From Garcia nutans (Eukaryota; Streptophyta; Magnoliopsida; Malpighiales; Euphorbiaceae): a stretch of 64,000 nt of DNA. The stretch is from contig CANTUV010000003.1 in NCBI GenBank assembly GCA_947685225.1, forward strand, positions 3,728,001-3,792,000, written 5' to 3'. Of this stretch, positions 13,001-23,862 are shown piece after piece (positions within the stretch are counted from its first letter, which is position 1; each line of letters begins with the position of its first letter). The notes beneath the pieces are model-generated. The model was not told where the DNA came from. It was given only the letters and a program-made list of their open reading frames with translations, and searched no databases. Made by a program: the position numbers and the translations under genes.

Positions 13001-13345
13001 GCGGAGCTGCCTGAAACAGAATGGGTAGCAAGCAGATACACTCAGTTAGCTTTATTAGAAGAGAGAAGGCTAAAGGCATTGTATCATCACCAACTGTATC
13101 AAAAGAAGATAGCTCGGGCCTATAATAGAAGGGTCAAAATTCGAATATTCAGGGTTGGGGATTTGGTATTGAAGTAATGTAAGCCTAATGTATCTGATCC
13201 AAGAGGGAAGTTCAGACCCAGCTGGGACGGACCATATGTCATGAAACAAGTCATGAGCAAAGGTGCAGTGAAGTTATCAGACATGGATGGGAACGAATTT
13301 AGTGAGCCAGTAAACATTGACAGGTTGAAGAGGTTTTATGTGTGA
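10022..13345 (+). pseudogene. Tat-1 pol: RT, RNase H, archaeal-type RNase H, integrase (decayed)
   Basis: One reading frame with stops at 10307-10309, 12686-12688, 12818-12820 and 13175-13177, ending at a TGA at 13343-13345. Domains in order: a pre-RT linker (VFAWSYEDMPG); RT with VPKKDGRIR and YVDD near 10748; a degenerate gypsy RNase H; a second RNase H beginning MYFDGAANRKG, the arrangement that marks the Tat lineage; an integrase zinc region near 12330-12430; and the catalytic core from about 12500. At the second catalytic position of the integrase the expected Asp before Asn-Gly reads Asn, directly after a stop codon. It starts abruptly at the CACTA-1 terminus, so gag and protease are missing. 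Not functional. Confidence 0.9.
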
Positions 13346-13349
13346 TAAA

Positions 13350-13535
13350 AAAAAAGAAGCTCGCTAGGATGAAAACCCAAAAAGGGCAGCCTAGGCAAAA
13401 GTTAGAGCAGTCTGGTAGTTCCGAAAACCCAAAAGGGCAGGCTAGGCAACAATTAGGGCTAATGAGAGAAAATAGTCAATTAGAAAACCCGAAAGGGCTA
13501 ATTGGCAACAGGAGTGATCTTGTGTATGCTGGCTT
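13350..13535 (+). repeat. Short tandem repeats after Tat-1 pol
   Basis: Three imperfect units of about 60 bp, each with GAAAACCC(A/G)AAAGGG followed by CTAGGCAA or a similar end. Related units recur at 14165-14440. Repeats of this style directly follow pol in many Tat/Ogre elements. Confidence 0.65.
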
Positions 13536-14164
13536 TATGTTTGGTTGTTCCCCAATTTAATAAAACAGAATTAATGATTAAATTTGTTTTATGTGCTCTG
13601 TTATAAGTATTTCACCAGATACGGATGAAATAAATAATCATAATTGCAAAAGGTGATGACAAATTATCAATGGAAAAGAAGCATATTTTATTATTTTAGT
13701 TATTTTTCATCCTAACAAAACACTTTATGAATTGACAAATGTAAAATCTATGGCAGTCGATAAGTGTAACGTGCAGGCCAGCTTTGCCTCAGCCGGTCCA
13801 GGTAGGCTTCAGTCAAGCAAGGCATGTCTAGGCCAGGAACAAAATCATAATCATGACGCTCAGCTCCATATTGACGCCCAAGTCGATGAAGATCATAGCA
13901 TGTACCTTGACGAACAGCAGTAAGGGGAACGTACATCAAGTATGTCCGCATGGTAATATGAGAAATCTTCCACCAAGGTACCAACCAACGGATATTGACT
14001 TCAGAACGTGAGTGGATCCAGTCAACCCAGTCAGCATATGAAGAAGCTGGGTGGAGTAGCTTCCTAGCAGAATGATGATGAGGTAGGTATCTGGCAAAAT
14101 CCATGGAGGGAGTATCTATCAAACAAAGACGTTCCTGAAACCAAATCTGCGAAGAAAGAGTTAA

Positions 14165-14440
14165 AAAAAAAAGGGTCCGCTAGGTTGAAAAACCGTAAGG
14201 GCAGCTTAGGCAAAAATTAGGATGGCTCGCTAGTTCCAAAAACCCATATAGGCAGACTAGGCAAAAATTAGAGCAATAAAAAAAAGGTTCGCTAAGTTGA
14301 AAACCTGTAAGGGTAGCTTAGGCAAAAATTAGGATAGCTCGCTAATTCCGAAAACCCATATGGGCGGACTAGGCAAAAATTAGAGCAATATAAAAAATAA
14401 TAAAAAAAACCTAAATTGAAAACCCGGAAGGCCAGTTTAG
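14165..14440 (+). repeat. Tandem repeat inside the antisense intron
   Basis: Two long units of about 110 bp, each containing GCTAGGTTGAAAA or a close relative, AGCTTAGGCAAAAATTAGGA, and AAAACCCATAT, plus a partial third unit. They match the repeats after pol in style. On the minus strand they fall within the GT-AG intron 14448..14147 of antisense gene 1. Confidence 0.65.
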
Positions 14441-14810
14441 GTAATTACCTGAAGCAGCAATGGGCTCCCAGTCAGTCTCTTTGACATTCCTGATTTAAAT
14501 CGGTCTTTTCCAACTAAGGTTTCGGCTAAGATCACAGGTACCGGCGACAAGCCTCCTTCCATTTGATCCATGATATCCAATACTCGTGGGTTAATATCGC
14601 CATCAGAAGAAACAAGTAAGAATTGGCCAAGCAAGCAAAGACAAAGCATGCACCCTAGGCCTTAGTAGGAGCCAAATGAGAAAAACAAAAGTCAATCAAA
14701 GGAGCAAGAAGAATTTTTTCACCTCTCATCAACCGAAGAATCTTGGGTTTCAGAATTTGAAATAACATCTGCATCTTCTGTTGAGTTTTAGAAATCAATG
14801 TGGGTAACGC

Positions 14811-17285
14811 TGTAACACCCCCACACCCAATACATACACACTACTTACACCACAATGTAGTATACATGTATCGAATATAGGAATGCTACGAATTTTATTA
14901 ACATTTAAAATATTTTATATAATACCATCATCTTTCTCATATACATTATAGAAAATAAGTCATCAATTTGTAATATAAAACAAAATTGATATATAAATAC
15001 ATTTAGTTAATACGCAGCGGAATATAGAAAATATTTACATATATAAAAGCATTTGAATATGTATTTACAATTATACATATATTTACATTATAAACAAAAC
15101 TTTTCAAAATATAAAGAAGTAGTACATGATTGGCAAATCTCCTCTGATCTTTAAGTCCCAATATCCACTCTTCAATGTCTACTCTCACTGGGTCTCAAAG
15201 AACTCTCGGGTTCAACTCTATTACCTGCGCGATTAAACACTATCGCGCTAAGCCAAGGGCTTAGTAAGACAATTCATGCTAATGTTATGCTTTAGTGCAA
15301 TGCAATGTTTCATATATGTATTAACAAATCAACATCAATGATACACACTCAATCAATAAAGATCATACTCAACATACAGTATTTCGTGAATAGTCCGTTT
15401 CATCATTTAAGTAATATTAACATTTCATTACATTAGAATATCCTTTATGATATACATAAAACCTAGACACCTATGGGCCCATCAAGTATTTAATACGATA
15501 TTTAGAATTCAGAGTTACTGCTTTGGTTCATAAACACAATTATCAAGCCCGTAGGCAACATATACATATATATCTCTATCCATGGATAGCGTAACAGACC
15601 CAGTCTCTTGGATCATCAACTCATCTAACTCGAGGAGATCCTCAACCCGGCAAGATTGTTACAAATCAAATATCTCATAATATCAATTATCATTGTGTAA
15701 CAGACCCAGTCTCTTGGACCTCAATTCAATTCAATTTGAAGAGATCCTCAACCCGGCAAGACTGTTATCTTTCATTAAATAGGCATGCCTCCAAAAACCA
15801 GAACTCTGAAACTGAATATCATATTAAGCATACACTTATTTCATTATTCTCTTTATCAAACTCTTTCTCAATCTTCCTCATCAATTAGGCAAATATGCCA
15901 TACATCATTCAATTGTATCATCATAGCCAATCACAATGGCTTTACATCACATTTCACATCTCAATTCATATTTTGCATATAGCATCTCAAAATACATTAT
16001 CCATAACACACATTATTATTTACAAGATTCACATTACATATAACATACCATTGTTCAATCTCAACAATGCAATTAGGGCAAAGAACAATCTACATCATTC
16101 ATATTTTTAAGATCTTCCACATCCATTTGATTAGGGCATTCTTTGTTTGAAGTATGTTTAAAGTGTTTATGTTTAGGTTTAGGTACCAAAATACCTTTGT
16201 AGAATTTGTGGCCGTGTCACTCAAACCAATTGGACAGTAAGCAACACGGGCAAGGGACACGGCCAAGCTTGTGGCCGTGTCTCCCAAAACAAATTGGCAG
16301 TGGTAGACACTGGCATGAGACACGGCCGTGTCCTCTCCAAAATCTCACACACACGGCCAAGTTTCCATGGACTTGGCCGTGTCTCTCCAAAACATTAAGT
16401 CTTGGCCGTGTCTCTCCATTTCTATTGGCCGTGTCACCCATGAACATAACTATAACCAAATCCAACACTCTTCTAAATGCATTCTAACACCTTATAACAT
16501 GTTTCAAATAAATATAATCAATGTTCTAAACACACATTCATCACAAAACCACTTCACAATACATTAATATTACATTTAAACACAAACCATCTCAAAACCC
16601 TAAAATCACCCTCCTTCTCCACCTTTCAAAATCAACATATACTACTTCCAACAACAACACCTATTAACTTAAAACCAATTTAACACTTGAAAACACAACA
16701 CAAACACATCTCATCATCAAATCCTACCAACCCTAATTCACTTCAAACACCCCTTCAAAAGAAAAGAAGAAATCAAGGAAAAGATCTTACCTCAAATGAA
16801 GAAATTTCATAAATCTTTAACCAAGTCCTTTGATTGCTTCTTCCATTTGCTTCAAGCATCAAGAACACCTCTCTTTCCTTTTTGGTTTTTGGAGAGCCGG
16901 CCACTTTTTGAAAGAAAGAAGGAAATGATGAAGACACAAAGTCAAATTTTGCTTTTAATCTCCACCAAGTGATCTTATCCAAGCAATTACCAAAATGCCC
17001 TCAATCATATAACTAACTTTTTGTCTCATATAAGCCCTTTATAGTAATTTCAATAACAACCAAAAATATCTTCTTCCACTTAACCATCACCTTGACTCTT
17101 CATTTGACCAATTTATATGTTATATATATCATCATATACACAACATATACCATTCTCTCTAAACCCTATTTTCTTTTCCAATTTCTTTTCTCTTGCAATT
17201 AACACATATATTCAATCCAATATAACAACAACAACAATAACAACAACATAATCAAAACTTCTAGAGCATATATGAGGATATTACA
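14811..17285 (-). repeat. Solo Tekay-type LTR (LTR-D)
   Basis: On the minus strand it starts TGTAATATCC and ends GGGTGTTACA, the same ends as the Tekay-A LTRs; its length of 2475 bp equals the Tekay-A 5' LTR. It is flanked by AACGC (14806-14810) and AATGC (17286-17290), a 5-bp duplication with one difference. No internal element sequence is present, so this is the product of LTR-LTR recombination. It carries the hairpin GCGCGAT / ATCGCGC (15228-15249), a variable tandem-repeat slot (about 15590-15790) and CACGGCC/GGCCGTG palindromes (16210-16440). Confidence 0.9.
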
Positions 17286-17932
17286 AATGCCATTTGCTGA
17301 TTATTGGGATGTCCAAGGATGGCCTCAAATTCTTCAATCAAAGGACACATTTCAAAGCCATTAATTCTAAACACCCTTGAATCTGTATTCCACAAGGAAG
17401 CTGCGGAATGTAAAAAGGAGTGGTCCAATTTGACATTTTGAAAGCATTTTAAAACATCAAGCTTTGACCATGAAATTTGCTTCCAATGGTTGGCATCCAA
17501 ATTCTTAAATAGAATTTTTATTTTCTTTAAATGGTGCTCGGTCATGGTTGATGAATAAAGGGGAACCAAAATTGCTAAAGAGAGAGTATTCACTTTGGAA
17601 GAGAGATTCTTGGCTTATGAATTGAAATATGGCATGCAAGGTGATTTATATAGAAGAAAAATAAACCTTTTCCAAAAGTGAAATGGAAAAGATGATGGAA
17701 AAGGATAAGACCATATGGCACAAGGAAAGGAAGTGATCACAATTTTTTTTTCCATTTTGGATTTGGTTTAACAAAAGAAGTGGATTAATTATGATGTATT
17801 ATATAAAAAATAATAAATAAAAAATGGCAGTAATGAAAAAAAAAAGATTACAGTAAAGAGGAAAATTGTATATTTTTCATTATTGTACAATGTTTTACAA
17901 TTGTTTCAATATTTACATATCACTAAGAGGGT

Positions 17933-20139
17933 GGTGGTAGGTCATCAAATAAAGACTTAAAAAAGTCATCGCCTATTGGAGGAGGGGGCAAATTACTCAT
18001 CCCGGGATCATCCGAAGCAGAAGCACCAAAATCCCTATTGCCTTGAAGTTCTAATTTGTCCTAGTCCTCATCAGAAGCAGACGAAAGGATCTCATGGTCA
18101 TCAGCCTGGGGGCCTCTCGATGAAGAAGCGCCGGGATCCCTTATTCCTTGAAATCGGAAGTCTCAAAAATTTTGTTCGGATTGATGATATAAACTTTCAA
18201 AATGAGAAGCCTACTGAGGACTTGCAACCAACTCTTCTTGAAGTTTCTTGTTTTGTTCTTTGAGCATCCGCTGTGAGCCGAGAAGGAAAAAGGTAAGAGC
18301 ATACATAATCATGCATACATATAGCATAAACTATTGTGAAATAAGAAACATACTAGGTAATTCATGTCAATGCCTTGCAGATGAGATGGTCCAGCCTCAT
18401 GATCAAACGAGCCAACAACCTGCAAATGATCATTAAAGAATCGAAGAAAGAAAGAGCAGTTGCAATGGAAAAGTGGTAAGAGTTTTACCTGAGAAGTATT
18501 AGTCCCGAGATATGGAATAGACTCTCCTACATGTTCCTCCTCATCTCTACCCTCATTTCCATCGGAAATCTCCCGCACACCGACAGGAGACACATCGAAG
18601 TGAAAGAGTCTTATTTGAATAAAACGGGCATAAAATGGACTCGGTAGATGAAGAAATGACTCGGCACTCCGGCATCGACATAATATTTAAAGTGTATTCT
18701 GGGATTTGCATTGGAAACCTCCGCTGCTCTGGGCCGAGAAACCATTCATAAACCCTTTCCCCGAGAAACCAGCCACTAGACACAGGGCCAGCAATAATTC
18801 GCCGAGATTGTTGGAAAAATAGTGCAGTCCTCATCAAAGAAGACCAGTTTGCTCGCTCTTCTGGATTCCACCACGCCAAATTCACCTGCAGGATAACATA
18901 AGGTAAGTAAAACTTTTGTAAAACGTTTAAAGCATACTAATGTTATTTTACCTGATCCCAGGTTAAGCGGCTCAACACAAAGCAATGAGTATGCACATGA
19001 TGAGAGCCGGGAACGTTCACACAATCGGACAACTAGAAATTTAATCTCAGATACCCAATTTTCTCTCGAAAAATGCCAGGTACTCTCATGAGGTTATGTT
19101 CATATGCCCATATCTACAATAACAACAAAGATCACAAGAGAAAAAAAGAGGAAAAGACATTGGTGGAAGAAAGAATACCTCGACAACCGCCATCAAGCCG
19201 ACAAAAGAATTCTTATTTCGACAAAGCTTATCAAGGCCATGATAAAGACATGCGAGACCAGCTTCACCCCAGCCAGAAGATGGTACCATTCTGAGATAAG
19301 AAAGGGCACTCAACACTGATAAGTGAATGGACAATTCAGTGCTGCCAAAGATGATCGACCCGAGCAGATATAACAAAAATCCTCAGGCATATTGTTCAGC
19401 CTTGTTTATGCCAATCCGACCTTCGTAGTTCATCCAATAACTACGAATCGGCTCAATTTTTATCTTACGGGGTCCTTTATATGATGGTTCCATACCAATT
19501 AATTCCTGAATTTCTTCAAATGTTAAAATTTCATTGGTTAGAGGAACCGGAGCACCATCATATCGAAGGCCGGTTATGGTAGTAAAATTGACCAGACCGA
19601 TTGTAATCTCCCCAATGGGCAAGTGAAAAGTGTGAGTTGTATCCAGCCATCGCTCTGCCAGCGCCTGGACCACGCTTTGGTCTATTTGATATTCTTCGGA
19701 TGGCAATTGTAAGACAAACTGCTCAAAGCCGCAATCTCGGATAATCTGCCTTACCCGAGAAGGCACTACATCATACCATTGTCGAGCTTTGTAAATACAC
19801 CCTCCGGCCTAAACAACACAACTATCATGCTAACACAGACCCAGGTAAGTTAATACCAGGTAAGTACGTGTTATTCAATCTATTTAAATTAATTTATTTT
19901 TCATAAATAAAATAAATAAATAAATAAATAAATAATAATAAAAAGAAGAAGGAAAAAATAAAAAATAAAATAAAAAAAAGAAAGAAAAAAAGAGAGAAAA
20001 AAATCATTACCTCGCTCTTTTGATTGGAACTGCGATGAAGCGGCATCTCGGCCATTATATCTAGATTTCCATCTTCATGATGCCGAATAAACTCCAATAA
20101 TTCGACATTAGAATGAGTCCGCGACCTCAAAGCATGCAT
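17933..20139 (-). pseudogene. Tat-1 antisense gene 2, plant mobile domain (aminotransferase-like) protein
   Basis: Exon 1 is 20139..20011, starting MHALRSRTH. Exon 2 is 19808..19179, with YDVVPSRVRQIIRDCGF, FHLPIGEITI and TGLRYDG, the hallmark of the plant mobile domain (PF10536). Exon 3 is 19113..18952 (IWAYEHNLMRVPG) and exon 4 starts at 18885 (NLAWWNPEERANW, WFLGERVYEWFLG). Each border is GT-AG. Later parts include an acidic segment (NEGRDEEEH), a short coiled coil (RMLKEQNKKLQEEL) and a conserved-looking tail ending DDLPPPS at 17933. Stops occur at 19384-19386, within exon 3, at 18211-18213 and twice more in the tail, and a frame change lies near 18690. Clearly decayed. Function unknown; several host proteins with this domain act in transposon silencing, but no such role is shown here. 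Confidence 0.78.
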
Positions 20140-20279
20140 TGTTTTTGAAAAATATGTGCTGAAATTGAAAAGAAATTTGAAAGGATTACAAAGTTTAAAT
20201 TGAAAGTTTGAAATTTTATGGAATATTGATGGCCTTTTATAGAGGAACGGCAAGCAAATGAAAACAAATTCAAAACTGT

Positions 20280-20640
20280 GCATGAATAGTGAATTTTACT
20301 ATTTATAAATAGTATTACCATTGATGAATAGTAAATATTACTATTTATGAATAATATTACTATTGATGAATAGTAAATATCACTATTTATAAATAATATT
20401 ACTATTTATAAATAGTAAATATCACTATTTATAAATAGTATTACTATTGATGAATAATAAATGTCACTATTTATAAATAGTAAATATTACTATTTATAAA
20501 TAGTATTACTATTGATAAATAGTAAAATCACTTTTTCCAATAGTAAATGATACTATTTGTAAATAGTAAATTTACTATTTATAAATAGTAAATAGTGCAT
20601 GAACAGTAATTACACAGTAAATAAATAGAAAATTCAATTA
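20280..20640. repeat. A+T-rich palindromic minisatellite
   Basis: About fifteen units around ACTATTTATAAATAGTA, itself nearly palindromic, with variants such as TTGATGAATAGTAAAT. It begins about 140 bp upstream of the antisense gene 2 start codon, so it lies in that gene's likely promoter region, and it separates the gene from the next repeat array. Confidence 0.85.
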
Positions 20641-20734
20641 TTCACTATAATCATTCAGATAATTGCGAGTATACAAATATTTTTACACCCAGGGGGCAAT
20701 AGGAAGACATATGCCTAAAAATTAGTTAAACTTT
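20640..20734. other. Spacer between two repeat arrays
   Basis: Unique sequence of about 95 bp. It includes the purine tract CCCAGGGGGCAATAGG near 20690, which resembles the polypurine tract at 21755. Confidence 0.4.
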
Positions 20735-21690
20735 TTAGCTCGGGTCCAGAACCCAAATTTTCTTTAGGTCCAGAACCTAGAATTTTCTAAGTCCAGAACT
20801 TAGCTCGGGTCCAGAACCCAAATTTTGCTTAGGTCTAGAACCTAGAATCTTTTCTAAGTCCAGAACTTAGCTTGGGTCCAGAACCCAAATTTTCCTTAAG
20901 TCTAGAACCTAGAATTTTCTAATTCCAAAACTTAGCTCGGGTCCAGAACCCAAATTACCATTAGGTCTAGAACCTAGAATCTTCTAAGTCCAGAACTTAG
21001 CTCGGGTCCAGAACCCAAATTACCCTTAGGTCCAGAACCTAGAATCTTTTCTAAGTCCAGAATTAGCTCGGGTCCAGAACCCAAATTTTCCTTAGGTCCA
21101 GAACCTAGAATTTTCTAAGTCCAGAACTTAGCTCGGGTCCAGAACCCAAATTACCCTTAGGTCCAGAACCTAGAATCTTCTAAGTCCAGAACTTAGCTCG
21201 GGTCCAGAACCCAAATTACCCTTAGGTCCAGAACCTAGAATCATTTTCAAGTCCAGAACTTAGCTCGGGTCCAGAACCCAAATTACCCTTAGGTCCATAA
21301 CCTAGAATCTTTTCTAAGTCCAGAACTTAGCTCGGGTCCAGAACCCAAATTTTCCTTAGGTCCAAAACCTAGAATTTTCTAAGTCCAGAACTTAGTTCGG
21401 GTCCAGAACCCAAAATTTTACTTAGGTCCAGAACCTAGAATTTTCTAAGTCCAGAACTTAGCTCGGGTCCAGAACCCAAATTTTCCTTAGGTCCGGAACT
21501 TAGAATCATCCTTGAGTCCAGAACTTAGCTCGGGTCCAGAACCTAAATTTTCCTTAGGTCCAGAACCTAGAAGTTTCTAAGTCCAGAACTTAATCCCGGG
21601 TCCAAGTACCCAATCCCGGGTCCAAGTACCCAAATTCAATCAATCTTGGGTCCAAGTACCTAATCTCGGGTCCAGAACCCAAAACAAGTC
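20735..21690 (+). repeat. Tandem array of about 62-66-bp units built on GGTCCAGAACC
   Basis: About 14 units. Each unit has three related sub-units: GGTCCAGAACCTAGAAT, then AAGTCCAGAACTTAG, then CTCGGGTCCAGAACCCAAAT. The last units decay to GGGTCCAAGTACCCAAT. It sits just upstream of the Tat-1 polypurine tract. A diverged copy of the same array precedes the Tat-2 3' LTR at 57400-58090, so it is a family feature. There is no evidence of coding. Confidence 0.92.
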
Positions 21691-21767
21691 GCCATATCAA
21701 AAATTAAGTCTTATTGCTTTTCACTCTCTTTCACTAAGGTTTCAGATCATTCAAGCAGGGGGCAAAC

Positions 21768-22028
21768 TGTAGACCCTTAATTTTTTACCCAATCCGGTCC
21801 ATTATGTTTTATTTGGTTTAAAATGATTTTTGTTGTTTAATTGGTCCAAAATAATTTAATTAAATAATTTTTACCTTAGTATCTAATTTTTATTAATAAA
21901 AAATAAAAATAAACAAATAAAAATAAAAATAAAAGTCGGAGTCGGAGTCGGAAAAAAATCGGCAGCGAAAAACAGTCGCACGGGCCTGAGGGGATTTTTG
22001 CCCCGCAGGAAAATCCTGCGGGCAAAAC
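21768..22028 (+). repeat. Tat-1 3' LTR, left part
   Basis: Starts TGTAGACCCTTAATTTT right after the purine-rich tract AGCAGGGGGCAAAC, as expected for a 3' LTR. It ends where an Athila LTR appears to begin. Its last 60 bp contain an inverted repeat with arms CCCGCAGGA and TCCTGCGGG; the same motif recurs several times at 52265-52420, supporting the view that 52258 onward is the rest of this LTR. Confidence 0.72.
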
Positions 22029-23625
22029 TGTTTTATTAGTTTTTGTTATAGATTTGTGTCTTGTTTATTATAATAATTATTGTTTTATTTAGGTATTTTG
22101 TTAGTTTTAATCGGTTTGTTTAGTGTTTTCATTAATTTTGGTAGTTTTAGTTTATTTCAGTGTTTATGTCATTTTTTATCTAGTTTTTAGTATGGTGTTT
22201 ATGTTTTGTTGGTTATTGTTTATTTACTTCTTGTTTAAAGTTTGTTTGAAGTTTTGTTTTAGGTTAAAAAGCCAGGGAAACAAATTGAAGGAAAAAAGGA
22301 AGAGTAGCTGACACATGCAGAGGACACGGCCAATTCACTGGCCGTATCCCATACCAAGTTAAAAAGGAAGTTCAAGACATAGAGAGGGACACAAGCAAGG
22401 GACACGGCCAAGTCACTGGCCGTGTCCCTCCAAAGATGCTCCAACACGGCCAAGTTGCTCCAACTTGGCCGTGTCTCACCTAAATCCAAAGCAGAATAAG
22501 AAATTCTCACAGAAGCAAACACAGGCAAGGGACACGGCCAAGTCACTGGCCTTGTCCCTCCAAAGACCACCAACACAGCCAAGTCTCATCCATCTTGGCC
22601 GTGTCTCTCATGAACCAAAGACAAAGCGGATTTTTAAAGCGAAGGTTTCATATAAAAGGAAAAAAGAGAGTTAGGGTTTGGGGTTGTTGCGATTTTGAGA
22701 GTTGTTTTTGAGCCGTCAAAGACAGTTTAGGTTTTGATAAATTTGTTTTCTTTGATTTTTGATTACACTTTGGATTAAACTAGCTTAGATTAGATTGTTC
22801 TAGCCATTGATACATCCTTCTTGCAAGATTTGAACAAGAGATTCTTCAGAAGCTTCAAGGAGTTTGTAATTTGGTTTTGTTCTTGAATTTTATCTCTTTA
22901 TTTTCATTGGAATTGTATTTATGGATATTATCATGACTAAATTGATTTCTTTGAATATTAATGAGATGAGTATGTTTGATAGCATCATGAACTAATTCTA
23001 TCTAGTCTAGGGTTTGTATGGATTTGCTATGATTGTATGAATTGGTTATTACTCTTAACTTAATTATTTCTTTTAGCCTTGATTGAATGGAATATTGTTA
23101 ATATATAATTGATTGGCCACCAATTATGTGTTTTAGGTATTAGATGATGGATTGAGAGATGAAGTCTAATGCTGGAACAATTCAATTAGGGACTTAGGTG
23201 AATTAGAGATATAACCTATTAACAAGATTATTTCAATTATAACAAGATTAGTTGAAAGAGGTTTGAATGCGAGAGCTTATTTCCTTGACTCGATTAATTG
23301 AGTTGTTTGAGATTTAATCTTTGAAATTAAATTAGTTAAGAGGAATAACCATTCATACATATAAGTAGTAGAGAAGTGCAAACCCTAGACCTTTCTATCA
23401 AGTGAATCAAAACATCAGCTTAATTACTTTTATTGTTTTAAACTTCAATCAATCTTCTTCATTAGTTAACAATTTAAATTTCTTCATTACTTGTTATTTA
23501 TAATCTGATAATCAATTAGCTACTTTAGCTTCCTTGTGAGACGACCTTGGGGTGATCACCTTTGCTATAGCTACCTCGTATACTTGCGAGTGACGCTTTG
23601 TGGTAGAGTTAATTCGAGCGCAACA
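22029..23625 (+). repeat. Athila 5' LTR
   Basis: Ends GCGCAACA at 23625, six bases before the primer-binding site. A TATA box (TATAAAA) is at 22651-22657. The U3 part at 22315-22620 has repeated palindromic units of the form ACACGGCCAAG...CTGGCCGTGT. The start (TGTTTTATTAG) is inferred from the break in Tat LTR sequence and could be off by tens of bases. Confidence 0.65.
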
Positions 23626-23631
23626 AGTTTT

Positions 23632-23649
23632 TGGCGCGGTTGCCGGGGA
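23632..23649 (+). promoter_or_regulatory. Primer-binding site, tRNA-Asp type
   Basis: TGGCGCGGTTGCCGGGGA differs by one base from the Asp-tRNA primer site typical of Athila elements, and lies just after the LTR end. It would prime minus-strand DNA synthesis. Confidence 0.85.
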
Positions 23650-23862
23650 GGCTAATTGGCGAAATTGTTTATTAGTCATAAAAAAATTTAGATTATTTTT
23701 CATTGTTTTCATTTTATTTTATTTGTCTTTTGCTTTTAATAATTTCTTTTTTCTAGAAATTTTGTTTATACAAGGCAGGAGATCACTTGGAGGAGAGCTA
23801 TACCCAATCATTCCAGAAATTCAGAGAGTGAAAAGGAGCAGGGAAGAGTTTGAACTGTTAAA

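Larger units (their letters stand above)
13748..17593 (-). pseudogene. Tat-1 antisense gene 1, DUF7745-like (plant mobile domain superfamily), split by an LTR
   Basis: Opposite in orientation to pol. The upstream part (about 17593..17286) reads RVFRINGFEMCPLIEEFEAI, a pattern I associate with DUF7745 proteins. A solo LTR interrupts it. Removing the LTR and one copy of its target duplication continues the frame from QQMA into 14805 and below. The next segment (to 14450) has SPVPVILAETLVG, and the last exon (14146..13748) has WVDWIHSRS, RWLVPWW and RLGRQYGAERHDYDFVP. The intron 14448..14147 has GT-AG ends and contains tandem repeats. A frame change near 14650 and a stop at about 14658 show decay. 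The start codon is unclear. Function unknown; such extra genes are known in the Tat lineage. Confidence 0.68.

Noticed and set aside
16206..16567. Open frames on both strands around the CACGGCC palindromes, also at 22259-22674
   Set aside because: Translations of palindromic repeats, frame-independent and without domains.
20735..21690. CRISPR-like regular repeats
   Set aside because: There are no unique spacers: the whole unit is repeated, and the setting is a plant retroelement.
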